Source of the DNA: Schlegelella aquatica
GTDB lineage: Bacteria > Pseudomonadota > Gammaproteobacteria > Burkholderiales > Burkholderiaceae_C
Direction: 5' to 3'
Assembly (NCBI RefSeq): GCF_026013905.1
Contig: NZ_CP110257.1
Span: 2,254,001-2,318,000 of the forward strand
Length of the DNA stretch: 64,000 nt
Made by a program: the position numbers and the translations under genes. Every line of letters starts with the position of its first letter. Positions within the stretch are counted from its first letter, which is position 1. Below are positions 46,613 through 55,793 of the stretch, piece by piece. A model generated the notes under the pieces. The model saw only the letters and a list, made by a program, of their open reading frames with translations, was not told the origin of the DNA and ran no database searches.

Positions 46613-47319
46613 ACCAGGACTTGTCGATCATCCAATTGGTGCTGCAGGCGAGCTTCGTCGTGCAGATCGTGATGGGCGTGCTGCTCTTGATGTCGTTGGC
46701 GAGCTGGACGGTCATCTTCGGCAAGTTCTTCGGCCTGGGGCGCGTGCGCACCCTCAACGACGACTTCGAGCGTGAGTTCTGGTCGGGCCGCAATCTCAAC
46801 GACCTGTACGGCATGGCGGCCGAGAGCGCCCGCCACGCGGGGCCGATGGAGCGCATCTTCGCCTCGGGCATGCGCGAGTTCCTGAAGCTGCGCGAGCGGC
46901 GGGTGACGGACGGGGGTGCGCTGCTCGATGGGGCCCGCCGCGCCATGCGCGCCAGCTTCCAGCGCGAGATGGACGCGGTGGAGTCGCATCTGTCGTTCCT
47001 GGCCACTGTGGGCTCGGTGGCGCCTTACATCGGCCTGTTCGGCACGGTGTGGGGCATCATGCATGCCTTCACCGGCCTGGCCAACTTGCAGCAGGTCACG
47101 CTGGCCACCGTGGCGCCCGGCATCGCGGAGGCGTTGGTGGCGACCGCCATCGGCCTGTTCGCCGCCATCCCGGCCGTCATTGCCTACAACCGCTTCGCGC
47201 GCGACATCGACCGCATCGCGATCAAGCTGGAGACCTTCATCGAGGAGTTCTCGAACATCCTCCACCGCAACATCGGCCAGGCGCAGGGCGTGAGCCCGGG
47301 GCAGCCGGCCAAGGTCTGA
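46609..47319 (+). CDS. tolQ: Tol-Pal system protein TolQ
   Basis: A 236-residue inner-membrane protein with three helices: one near residues 15-37 (VVQIVMGVLLLMSLASWTVI), and two in the C-terminal half around SFLATVGSVAPYIGLFGTVW and EALVATAIGLFAAIPAVIAY. These are the MotA/TolQ/ExbB core. With TolR it forms the proton-driven motor that moves TolA to brace the outer membrane during division. It is coupled to ybgC by ATGA and followed by tolR after 10 bases. Confidence 0.95.
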   Translation: MNQDLSIIQLVLQASFVVQIVMGVLLLMSLASWTVIFGKFFGLGRVRTLNDDFEREFWSGRNLNDLYGMAAESARHAGPMERIFASGMREFLKLRERRVTDGGALLDGARRAMRASFQREMDAVESHLSFLATVGSVAPYIGLFGTVWGIMHAFTGLANLQQVTLATVAPGIAEALVATAIGLFAAIPAVIAYNRFARDIDRIAIKLETFIEEFSNILHRNIGQAQGVSPGQPAKV

Positions 47320-47329
47320 GGAGGCGGCG

Positions 47330-47751
<422 letters not shown>

Positions 47752-47755
<4 letters not shown>

Positions 47756-48624
47756 ACGCTCCGACGGACCGCGACGACCTGATGCCGCGGGCACCCGATG
47801 CTCGCGGCCGCGGCCTGCTGCTGGCGCTGCTGATGCACGTGCTGCTGGTGGTGGGCCTGGCGCTGGGGGTGAACTGGCGGTCGAGCGAGCCCGACGCGGT
47901 GGAGGCCGAGCTGTGGGCCGCCGTGCCGCAAGCCGCCGCCCCGGCCCCACCGCCGCCCGAACAGGAGAAGGTCTCGCCGGTGCCCCCTCCTGCGCGCAAG
48001 CAGGCGGAGCCGGCACCGGTTCAGGCCCCGGACCGTCAAGCCGACATCGCCCTGGAGCGCGAGCGCAAGCTCAAGGAGCAGCGCGAGAAGGAAGAGGCCG
48101 AGCGCAGGAAGCGCCAGGAAGAGGCCCGCAAGCTCGCCGAGCAGAAAAAGCGTGAGGAAGAGGAGAAGAAGCTCGCCGAGCGCAAGAAGCGCGAAGAACA
48201 GCAGCGCAAGGAGGCCGAGCAGCGGCGCCTGGCCGAGGAGCAGGAAAAGCGCCTCCAGGCCCAGCGCGAAGAAAGGCTCAAGCGGCTGATGACCGAGGCC
48301 GGCAGTGGCACCGCCCCGAGCGGCGTCCGCGAGGGCGGCGCTGCCGGCTCGCCTTCGCCTGGCTACGCGGCCAAGCTGCGGGCCCGCATCCGGCCGAACA
48401 TCGTCTACACCGACGTGGCGAGCGGCAACCCGCAAGCCGAGGTGGAAGTGCGCGCCGCGCCCGACGGCACCATCGTCTCGTCGCGCCTGCTGCGCCCGAG
48501 CGGCAACGCCGAGTGGGACCAGGCCGTGCTGCGCGCGATCGACAAGACGCAGACGCTGCCGCGCGACGAGAACGGAAAGGTGCCCTCGCCCATCGTCATC
48601 ACGTTCCGTCCTCGGGACCTGTGA
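47752..48624 (+). CDS. tolA: Tol-Pal system / TonB-like protein TolA
   Basis: A 290-residue protein. An N-terminal membrane helix (about 21-39, LLLALLMHVLLVVGLALGV) is followed by a Pro-rich stretch, then a long charged helix of Lys/Glu/Arg/Ala repeats (about 98-175), and a C-terminal TonB-like domain (YAAKLRARIRPNIVYTDV to VITFRPRDL). It spans the periplasm and connects TolQR to Pal. It overlaps tolR by ATGA and ends at a convergent diguanylate cyclase gene; tolB and pal are not in this window. Confidence 0.93.
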
Positions 48625-48631
48625 CGCCGGG

Positions 48632-48651
48632 GCCACGCGGGCAGGCGTGGC
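48632..48651. terminator. Possible hairpin after tolA
   Basis: GCCACGC (48632-48638) pairs with GCGTGGC (48645-48651) over a six-base loop, just beyond the tolA stop. A G-run rather than a T-run follows, so factor-independent termination is doubtful. Confidence 0.35.
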
Positions 48652-48713
48652 GTGGGGGGTGTGCATGCGGGCCCGGGGGGATGCGCCCGCGCCAGCGCGC
48701 CGCGAGCCGGCAC

Positions 48714-49985
48714 TCAGTGGCCGGGCGGCGTCAGTTCCATGTTCCCGGTGGTCACGAACAGCCGCGAGTCGATCCGGCTCGACAGGACCTCGGGGGAAGC
48801 GAAGATCCTGATGCGGTTGCGGCCGGCCCGCTTGGCCTCGTAGAGGGCTTCGTCGGCCTGCCGCAGCAGATCGACGATGTCTGCCCGGCCCTCGGCCAGG
48901 GCACTGGCGGAAGCGTAGGCGACACCGATGCTCATGGTGCAGCTGACGAAGCTGCGGCCGGTGTCGATCTCCAGCGCCTCGAAGCTGCGACGCAGCCGAT
49001 CCGCGAACACTTTGGCCCCCGGCACATCGGTGCCGGGCAGGACGAGGCAGAACTCCTCGCCACCGAGGCGCGCTAAGACGTCCGTCTCCCGCTTGGCCCG
49101 GTGCACGAGCTGCACCAGCGCGCGCAGGACGCGGTCGCCGACCTCGTGACCGTAGGTGTCATTGACCCGCTTGAAGTGGTCGAGGTCGAGCATGAGCAAC
49201 GCGATCGGTTGCCCCATGCGCACCGCGAGGGTCGCGAGTCGCCCGGCGGCGATCTCGAAGCCGCGGCGGTTGAGAGCGCCGGTGAGCGGATCGCGGATCG
49301 CCAGCTGCCTCAGACGCTCGCCCAAACGGAAGTTGACCAGCAGCACGAACAGCAGCGCCAGCACGCCGCTGGCCACGAAGGACACGAGCGCGAGGACGGA
49401 GTTGGCCGCGGCGACGTTGTCCTGCAGGCGCCCCCAGCCGACCAGCGCGGCGCGCAAGCCCCAGCCGGCGGACTGCACAAGCGCGCACAGCAGCACACCG
49501 AGCAGCAGCGCGCGATACCCGGGGCGCAGTTCCCGCGCGGCCACCCAGGCGGCGTGCCACCACAAGACCATCGCGAGCATCGAGGTGAGAACGACATGCA
49601 TTCCGGAGCGGCCTCGCAGCTCCAACCAGCCGCCGACGAGGACTTCGGCGGCGACCAACGCGCCGACGGCCAGGAGCCCCGGCCGGTGGCCGAAGAAGCG
49701 CCGCAGGCCCTCGCCGATGAGGCCGATGCCGGTCAGCAGCGCGGTGTCGCCCAGCACATACACGGCCCGGCGCCAGGGCACGGTCGTTTCCATCTGCGCG
49801 CCGGCCACGAGCATCCCTCCCAGGCTCACCAGGATACCGGCCAGCCACCAGCCCGGCCCGGGGATGTCCGGGACGGAGCGCATCAGGACTGCCACGAGCA
49901 TCGCGGCCACCAGCAGCTGCACCACGTAGGCCGTGACCAGCCCCCAGAACTGGGGCGCCCCGAGCGTGAGCACCGACTCGATCAT
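48714..49985 (-). CDS. Membrane diguanylate cyclase (GGDEF), with I-site
   Basis: A 423-residue protein. The N-terminal half has about six to seven hydrophobic helices (residues 10-220). The GGDEF domain begins near RDPLTGALNRRG, with the metal-binding LMLDLDHFKRVND, and the active-site motif GGEEF. The inhibitory I-site RETD lies five residues before GGEEF, so product feedback is expected. It makes cyclic di-GMP in response to an unknown membrane signal. Its ATG overlaps the TGA of the upstream paralogue (ATGA at 49982-49985). It is convergent with tolA. Confidence 0.88.
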   Translation of the reverse strand: MIESVLTLGAPQFWGLVTAYVVQLLVAAMLVAVLMRSVPDIPGPGWWLAGILVSLGGMLVAGAQMETTVPWRRAVYVLGDTALLTGIGLIGEGLRRFFGHRPGLLAVGALVAAEVLVGGWLELRGRSGMHVVLTSMLAMVLWWHAAWVAARELRPGYRALLLGVLLCALVQSAGWGLRAALVGWGRLQDNVAAANSVLALVSFVASGVLALLFVLLVNFRLGERLRQLAIRDPLTGALNRRGFEIAAGRLATLAVRMGQPIALLMLDLDHFKRVNDTYGHEVGDRVLRALVQLVHRAKRETDVLARLGGEEFCLVLPGTDVPGAKVFADRLRRSFEALEIDTGRSFVSCTMSIGVAYASASALAEGRADIVDLLRQADEALYEAKRAGRNRIRIFASPEVLSSRIDSRLFVTTGNMELTPPGH

Positions 49986-51169
49986 GCGATGCCTCCCGCC
50001 AGGCTGGCCTGCGGCTCTGCGGCCGGGGCGGGCGCCAGGCGTGAGCAGTTGCGCCCTTGCGCCTTGGCGGCGTACATGGCCTCATCGGCACGTGCGAGCA
50101 GCGAGCCCCAGCTCTCATGGGCGCTCAGTGCGGCCACTCCGATGCTCACCGTGATTCGCACGGCCGGGTCGGGGCCGACGGCGAACGGATGGGCGGCCAC
50201 GGCCTTGCGGAAGTGCTCGGCCCGGGCCAGGGCGGAGGGACCGTCCACGCCAGGGAGCACGACGACGAACTCCTCCCCGCCGTGGCGCCCGACCAGCTCC
50301 TGGTCGGCGAAGCGATCGGCGAGCAGGTGCGCGAACTGCCGCAGCACATCGTCTCCGCCCGGGTGGCCGTAGCGCTCGTTGACGGTGCGGAAGTGATCGA
50401 GATCCATCGTCAGCAAGGCCACCGGCCGGCCGACACGGCGCGCGAAGGCCAGGGCCGAGGCCGCCGCGTCTTCCAACCCGCGGCGGTTGAGCAGCCCGGT
50501 GAGGCCGTCACGCAGCGAGACCTCGGCGAGCGCCTCGTTCATCCGCGAGGTCATGAGCAGGGTCAGACCGGCGATGACACCGAGGACCAGCATCGTGGTG
50601 ACCATGCCGGCGAAGTCGTGGAAGAAGAACAGCTGCTTGTCGCTCCACCCGCCGGGCAGCAGGAAGAGCGCGAACCGCCCGAGGGCGAGCACCGCGATGC
50701 AGCCGAACGCCCCCTGCAGGAACAAGCGCACCTCGCGCACCAGGCTGCCGTCCACGTGCCTCAAGGTCAAGGCGGCAGCCGTCATGAGCACCGCGATGCC
50801 GGCCTGCCTCACCATCATGCGGCCGGGCTGGCTGGGCCAGGCGGCGACGAAGGCCGCGCTGGCCGCGAGCGCCGCGAGGACGACGCAACCCGCCAGGGCC
50901 CAGGGGCGGCTGCGATGCAGGTACTGTCGCAGGCCGATGAGCAGCAGTCCGTAGCCGGCGAGCAGGACGGGCTCGCGCAGCACGAGCAGCAGCGCCGGCA
51001 AGGACTCGCCCTGGCCGACAAGGAAGCTGCCGATGCCCAGGGGAACGACCGCCACGGCCCACAGCTCGGCCCCCTCCGAGGCAGGCACCTTGCGCAACGT
51101 CAACGCGAGCAGGGCCGCAAGCAGCAGCCCGAGCACCGAGCTCGCGATGGCGACGATGGAGAAGTCCAA
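49982..51169 (-). CDS. Membrane diguanylate cyclase (GGDEF), second copy
   Basis: A 395-residue paralogue of the downstream gene with the same plan: several N-terminal membrane helices (to about residue 205), then GGDEF with SLRDGLTGLLNRRGLEDA, LLTMDLDHFRTVNERYGHPG and active site GGEEF. The I-site position reads FADQELV, so the RxxD feedback site is missing. It presumably makes c-di-GMP without product inhibition. The start is taken as TTG 51169 (MDFSIVAIASSVLG), the first codon before the first helix; no ATG or GTG fits and no good ribosome binding site precedes it. It is transcribed divergently from the GspE-like ATPase gene. Confidence 0.82.
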   Translation of the reverse strand: MDFSIVAIASSVLGLLLAALLALTLRKVPASEGAELWAVAVVPLGIGSFLVGQGESLPALLLVLREPVLLAGYGLLLIGLRQYLHRSRPWALAGCVVLAALAASAAFVAAWPSQPGRMMVRQAGIAVLMTAAALTLRHVDGSLVREVRLFLQGAFGCIAVLALGRFALFLLPGGWSDKQLFFFHDFAGMVTTMLVLGVIAGLTLLMTSRMNEALAEVSLRDGLTGLLNRRGLEDAAASALAFARRVGRPVALLTMDLDHFRTVNERYGHPGGDDVLRQFAHLLADRFADQELVGRHGGEEFVVVLPGVDGPSALARAEHFRKAVAAHPFAVGPDPAVRITVSIGVAALSAHESWGSLLARADEAMYAAKAQGRNCSRLAPAPAAEPQASLAGGIA

Positions 51170-51313
51170 GGTGTGCAGCTGCCTACGGTAAACCGGAGGG
51201 ATCCCCGATGGCCGGCACCGGGTCGGGCGGCCCGCAGTATGCCCGCGCCTGTGCGTCACCATCAACACGGGCAAACCGGGAAATACGACCCAACTCCGGG
51301 GCTTCTGTATGCA

Positions 51314-51342
51314 TTGTGCCGCCTGCGCGGGCCTCATAGTGT
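51314..51342 (+). promoter_or_regulatory. Possible promoter of the GspE-like ATPase gene
   Basis: TTGTGC (51314-51319) and TAGTGT (51337-51342), with a 17-base spacer, lie in the 244-base gap between the divergent cyclase and ATPase genes. The match to consensus is only moderate. No operator repeat is evident. Confidence 0.35.
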
Positions 51343-51413
51343 TGCCATCGGTCAGTGTGCCTTCACAAGCACCGTGCCGTTGCGAACGCCTCCCCACACT
51401 CGCGCCACACGTC

Positions 51414-53960
51414 ATGTCCTTGCCTTCGATCAACCCCGGCGACGCCACCGTTCCGATGCCGCTGGACGACTTGCCGTCGCTCGACCCCCTGCCCCGTCGG
51501 GAGAAGACGGCGCGCCCGTCGTTCCGCTGGCCCACGCCCCCGTTCGGGGCCTACCCCGCCCCGACCGAGCAGTTGCAACCGATGACGTGCGAGGTCGAAG
51601 GACTCAACGGACGCACGATGCGCGGACGATTGATCTTTTTCGTTCCGGACGAAGGCGTGGTGCATGTGCAGGTGCCGCCGGCGCGCACGACGATGCCCTT
51701 GCGCTTCGATCAGTTCCGCAGCCTGCGGCTGCTGGATGTGCTCGCTCCGCTGCCGGCCCCACGGGACGACCCGCATGCGGCGATGCTGGATCTGCGCCCG
51801 CGCATGACGTACCGCGTGCGAGGCGCGCAGGGCACCCTCGAGGGCGAGACGGTGGGCCACGCCGAGACCGACTTCGGCTTGTTCCTCTTCCCGCCGGCCG
51901 ATGACGAAGGCGGCGTCACGCGGCTTTTCATCCCGCGGCAGCACTACGAGCAGGTGGAGGTCGGCCCGCGCATCGGGGAATTGCTGGTGGCACAGAACGC
52001 GGCCACCGCGCAGCAGATCGAGCAGGCCGCGGCCCAGCAGCAGGAGATGCGCAGTCGCAAGCTGGGCGACATCTTGCTGACGCGGCGCGTCGTGACCCCG
52101 GAGCAATTGCTCACTGCCCTCGATCAGCAGTCGCGCATGCCCATGGTGCGCATCGGCGAAGCGCTGGTCTCGCTCGGCTTGATCACGGCGGCGCAGCTCG
52201 ACGAAGCGCTGGAGCAGCAGAAGGAAGATCGCAGCGTTCCTCTGGGCGAACTGCTGGTGCGTCGCAACCTGGTCTCGCGTCAGGACCTGCAGGCGGCGCT
52301 GGCGCACAAGATGGGCTACCCGCTCGTGGACGTGACGAGCTTCCCAGTGGAGGCCGAGGCGCTGCGCAAGGTGCCCTTCGCCATGGCGATGCGCCTGCAC
52401 GCACTGCCACTGCTGCTGCGCGACAGCCGCCTGGTGGTGGCGTTGGAGGACCCCTCCAGCCGCCCCACCCTGGAAGAACTGGAGTTCGCGAGCCAGATCA
52501 AGATCGTGCCCGCGCTCGCGCGGGCCGGCACGATCGAGGAGGCGATCCGCACCGCCTATGCCCGCATCGGCGTGACCGACGTGTGGGCGCCGCACCTGGG
52601 CGTACAGCCGCTCACGCTGGATTTCGAGCCGGTCGACGCCGGCAAGCTCATCGAGTCGCTGGAGCGCGAGATCTCGGCCGCCGGCGACGAGGACGAGGGG
52701 CAGATCGAGCAGTCGGACAACTCGCTCGTGAGGCTCATCAACACGATGATCATCGAGGCCCATGCCCAGGGCGTCTCGGACATCCACATCGAGACCTATC
52801 CCGGCCGCGAGAAGGTGCGCATCCGCTTTCGCAAGGACGGGCTGCTGCACCCGTACCAGGAGCTGCCGCATACCTATCGCAACGCGCTGATCTCGCGCAT
52901 CAAGATCATGTGCGACCTGGACATCTCCGAGCGTCGCAAGCCCCAGGACGGCAAGATCAACTTCGCACGCTTCGCGCCCGGGCACAAGATCGAGCTGCGC
53001 GTGGCCACGATCCCGACCAACAACGGGCTGGAAGACGTGGTGATGCGCATTCTGGCCTCGGCCAAGCCGCTGCCGCTCGACGACCTCGGGCTGTCGGAGC
53101 GCAACCTGGAGCGCCTCAAGGACGTGATGCAGCGGCCGTACGGCCTGGTGCTGTGCGTGGGCCCGACCGGCTCGGGCAAGACCACGACGCTGCACTCGGC
53201 CCTCAGCTACATCAACGTGCCCGAGCGCAAGATCTGGACGGCCGAGGACCCCGTGGAGATCACCCAGCCGGGGCTGCGGCAGGTCCAGGTCAACCCGAAG
53301 ATCGACTGGACCTTCGCGAAGGCGTTGCGCGCCTTCCTGCGAGCCGACCCGGACGTCATCATGGTCGGCGAGATCCGCGACGAGGAAACCGCGCGCATCG
53401 CCATCGAGGCGTCATTGACCGGACACCTGGTGCTGTCGACCCTGCACACGAACAGCGCGCCCGAGACGGTGACGCGGCTGCTCGACATGGGCATGGACCC
53501 GTTCAACTTCGCGGATTCGCTGCTGGGCGTGCTCGCGCAGCGGCTCGTGCGGCGGCTGTGCAACGAATGCCGTGTCTCGCGCCCCGCGACGGACGAAGAA
53601 ATCGAGGAGCTGCTGGCCGACTACCTGCACGGCTGCCCCGCAGACGAGCCGCAGCTGCAACGCGACGAGGTGCTGCGGCAGTGGGTCGAGCGCTACGGGC
53701 GCCAGGGCAAGCTGGTGCACCACCACAGCGCGGGGTGCGACAAGTGCGGCCACACCGGCTTCCGGGGTCGCGTAGGCATCCATGAACTGATGGTGGCCTC
53801 GCGACAGGTGCGCCGGCTCATGCAGACCGGGGCCCGCTCCGAAGAACTGCTTCATCAGGCCCTGCGCGAGGGCATGCGCACTCTGCGACAAGACGGCATC
53901 GAGAAGGTGCTGCAGGGTCTGACCACCCTGGCCGAGGTGCGCGCGACGAGCAACGTTTGA
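51414..53960 (+). CDS. GspE/PilB-type assembly ATPase with MshEN-like repeats
   Basis: An 848-residue secretion/pilus ATPase. An unusual N-terminus (about 1-180) holds two similar beta-rich segments: GRTMRGRLIFFVPDEGVVHV and GTLEGETVGHAETDFGLFLF. Two MshEN-like units follow (about 183-300): RIGELLVAQNAATAQQI and RKLGDILL, then RIGEALVSLGLITAAQLDEA and PLGELLVRRNLVSRQDLQAA. The ATPase core is complete: Walker A GPTGSGKTTT near 582, Asp box EIRDEETARIA, His box LSTLHTNSAPE, and a CNEC...CDKCG zinc motif. MshEN domains in related ATPases bind c-di-GMP. It is monocistronic, divergent from two diguanylate cyclases. The secretion or pilus system served is unknown. Confidence 0.87.
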   Translation: MSLPSINPGDATVPMPLDDLPSLDPLPRREKTARPSFRWPTPPFGAYPAPTEQLQPMTCEVEGLNGRTMRGRLIFFVPDEGVVHVQVPPARTTMPLRFDQFRSLRLLDVLAPLPAPRDDPHAAMLDLRPRMTYRVRGAQGTLEGETVGHAETDFGLFLFPPADDEGGVTRLFIPRQHYEQVEVGPRIGELLVAQNAATAQQIEQAAAQQQEMRSRKLGDILLTRRVVTPEQLLTALDQQSRMPMVRIGEALVSLGLITAAQLDEALEQQKEDRSVPLGELLVRRNLVSRQDLQAALAHKMGYPLVDVTSFPVEAEALRKVPFAMAMRLHALPLLLRDSRLVVALEDPSSRPTLEELEFASQIKIVPALARAGTIEEAIRTAYARIGVTDVWAPHLGVQPLTLDFEPVDAGKLIESLEREISAAGDEDEGQIEQSDNSLVRLINTMIIEAHAQGVSDIHIETYPGREKVRIRFRKDGLLHPYQELPHTYRNALISRIKIMCDLDISERRKPQDGKINFARFAPGHKIELRVATIPTNNGLEDVVMRILASAKPLPLDDLGLSERNLERLKDVMQRPYGLVLCVGPTGSGKTTTLHSALSYINVPERKIWTAEDPVEITQPGLRQVQVNPKIDWTFAKALRAFLRADPDVIMVGEIRDEETARIAIEASLTGHLVLSTLHTNSAPETVTRLLDMGMDPFNFADSLLGVLAQRLVRRLCNECRVSRPATDEEIEELLADYLHGCPADEPQLQRDEVLRQWVERYGRQGKLVHHHSAGCDKCGHTGFRGRVGIHELMVASRQVRRLMQTGARSEELLHQALREGMRTLRQDGIEKVLQGLTTLAEVRATSNV

Positions 53961-53967
53961 GCCGCGC

Positions 53968-54696
53968 CTACGGGCTGAAGCGGCCGGCGATCTGGTATCG
54001 CACGCCAGGGTGGACCAGTCGTGCCCAGGTGATGGGCACGCCCCGGAAGACCGTGCGCCGCTCGATGACGAGGCACGCGTCGCCCTCGGCGATGTCCAGC
54101 AGCCGCGCCTCCTCGGGGCTCGCGGGGCAGGCGCTGAGCACGTACTCGGCGTCCCAGATGGGGGCCACCTGCAGCAGGTAGCGCGTGGGTGTGATGCGGG
54201 TGAAATCGACGCCGAGGTAGTCGGGCGCGACGGCCGGGTTGACGTAGCGGTCCTCGCACTGAAGCGCGACCCCGTTCTCGCGATGCACGATGAGGGTGTG
54301 GAACACCATCGCGCCCGGCTTGACGCCCAGCCGGTGGGCCACGGCCGCATTCGCCGGCTCGCGCGCCTGCAGGTGCACCTGGGCATCGTGCCGATGGCCC
54401 CTCTCCTCGATCTCCTCGTGCAGGTCGCGGATGGTGAGCGTCGACGAGACATGGTGCAACTGCGCGGCGAAGGTGCCCACGCCCTGCACGCGCTCGACCA
54501 ACCCCTCGGCTTGCAGCTCCCGCAACGCGCGATTGACCGTCATGCGGCTCACGCCGAATTGCGCGACCAACTCGGCCTCCGACGGCATCAGTTGCCCCGG
54601 CCGCCAGCGGCCCTCCGCCAACCCGTCCTTCAGATGCTGCTTGACCTTGAGATACGAGGCGGACGCCGCGCGAGGCCCCGTCATGCTGACTTCCAT
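53968..54696 (-). CDS. GntR/HutC-type transcriptional repressor
   Basis: A 242-residue regulator. The N-terminal winged helix has LMPSEAELVAQFGVSRMTVN then RALRELQAEGLVERVQGVGT. The UTRA ligand domain (about 85-235) includes FHTLIVHRENGVALQCEDRYV and ends in GRFSP, the usual HutC C-terminus. HutC of Pseudomonas represses histidine-use genes, with urocanate as inducer. Here the neighbouring genes encode an ABC transporter rather than hut enzymes. Two CTTGTCTATACAAG-type sites lie just upstream, so autoregulation plus control of the divergent transporter is likely. Confidence 0.88.
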   Translation of the reverse strand: MEVSMTGPRAASASYLKVKQHLKDGLAEGRWRPGQLMPSEAELVAQFGVSRMTVNRALRELQAEGLVERVQGVGTFAAQLHHVSSTLTIRDLHEEIEERGHRHDAQVHLQAREPANAAVAHRLGVKPGAMVFHTLIVHRENGVALQCEDRYVNPAVAPDYLGVDFTRITPTRYLLQVAPIWDAEYVLSACPASPEEARLLDIAEGDACLVIERRTVFRGVPITWARLVHPGVRYQIAGRFSP

Positions 54697-54718
54697 GCCC
54701 GCATGGTAGTGGGGCGAC

Positions 54719-54732
54719 CTTGTCTATACAAG
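54719..54732. promoter_or_regulatory. HutC-type operator 1 (repressor gene side)
   Basis: A perfect 14-base palindrome CTTGTCTATACAAG lies 23 bases upstream of the repressor start. The known HutC consensus is CTTGTATATACAAG. It overlaps a possible TTGTAT -35 on the minus strand, so binding should autorepress the regulator. Confidence 0.7.
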
Positions 54733-54776
54733 CAGGCCAGCCGCCGCTACTAGGGAAGTTCCGCAATCTTCCCGGG

Positions 54777-54805
54777 TTGTCCGTCCTTGTCTATACAACT
54801 ACATT
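54777..54805 (+). promoter_or_regulatory. Promoter of the ABC operon with HutC-type operator 2
   Basis: TTGTCC (54777-54782), a 17-base spacer and TACATT (54800-54805) form a promoter. CTTGTCTATACAAC (54786-54799) fills the spacer exactly up to the -10. It differs from operator 1 only in its last base. Occupancy would block the transporter operon directly. Confidence 0.7.
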
Positions 54806-54848
54806 GGCAAGGCGCCCGAGGGGCGTTCGTTCGACCAGGAGAAGCGCA

Positions 54849-55793
54849 ATGAAAGCCAAACTCGTCGCGATGGCATTCGCGGCCTGCGTGAGCGTCGTTC
54901 AGGCCCAGGAGACGAAGGTCACCATCGGCATCTCGGGCTGGACCGGCTTCGCCCCCCTGACCCTCGCCAAGGAGGCGGGCATCTACAAGAAGCTCGGACT
55001 GGATGTCACGCTCAAGAAGATCCCCCAGAAGGACCGGCACCTGGCGATCGCCTCGGGCGACGTGCAGTGCGCCGCCACCACCGTGGAGACCTGGATCGTC
55101 TGGAACGCCAATGGCGTGGCGACGACGCAGATCTTCCAGCTCGACAAGAGCTATGGCGCCGACGGCATGGTCGTCAAGCCCGAGATCCAGAAGATCGCCG
55201 ACCTTCGCGGCAAGACGGTGGCCGCCAGTGCGCCGGGCACCGCCCCCTACTTCACGCTGGCCTGGATGCTGAAGAAGAACGGGCTCAGCCTCAAGGACGT
55301 GAAGATCGTCAACCTCGAGCCCCAGGCTGCCGCCAACGCGATGATCGCGGGCAACGCGGGCATCGACGCGGCGATGACCTACGAGCCGTACCTCTCGGCC
55401 GTGCGGGCCAAGCCCGAGGCGGGCAAGATCATCGCCACCACGCTGGACTACCCGATGGTGATGGACACCTTCGGCTGCACGCCGAAGTTCCTGGCCGAGA
55501 ACCCGAAGGCCGCTCAAGCGCTGGCCGACGGCTACTTCCAGGCGCTGGAGATGATCAAGAACGATCCGAAGAAGAGCTTCGAGATCATGGGCGCCGACGT
55601 GAAGCAGACGGCCGAGCAGTTCGAGGCTTCGCAGAAGTACCTGCGCTGGCAGGACCGCGCCGCCAACCAGAAGTTCTTCAGCGGCGAGCACGCGCAGTTC
55701 AGCAAGGAGGCCGCCGAACTGCTGCTCGAAGCCGGCATCATCCGGCAGATCCCCGACCTCACCAAGCTGGCCGACAAGAGGTTCATCCAATGA
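54849..55793 (+). CDS. ABC transporter substrate-binding protein, NitT/TauT (NMT1) type
   Basis: A 314-residue periplasmic protein with signal peptide MKAKLVAMAFAACVSVVQAQ. The mature part is SsuA/TauA/NMT1-like: ISGWTGFAPLTLAKEAGIYK, LDVTLKKIPQKDRHLAIASG and IADLRGKTVAASAPGTAPYF. Family members bind nitrate, taurine, sulfonates, riboflavin precursors or pyrimidines, so the ligand is open. A HutC-type regulator makes a nitrogen-rich compound plausible, but this is inference. AGGAGAAG lies just before the ATG. The permease start overlaps its stop by ATGA. Confidence 0.82.
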   Translation: MKAKLVAMAFAACVSVVQAQETKVTIGISGWTGFAPLTLAKEAGIYKKLGLDVTLKKIPQKDRHLAIASGDVQCAATTVETWIVWNANGVATTQIFQLDKSYGADGMVVKPEIQKIADLRGKTVAASAPGTAPYFTLAWMLKKNGLSLKDVKIVNLEPQAAANAMIAGNAGIDAAMTYEPYLSAVRAKPEAGKIIATTLDYPMVMDTFGCTPKFLAENPKAAQALADGYFQALEMIKNDPKKSFEIMGADVKQTAEQFEASQKYLRWQDRAANQKFFSGEHAQFSKEAAELLLEAGIIRQIPDLTKLADKRFIQ

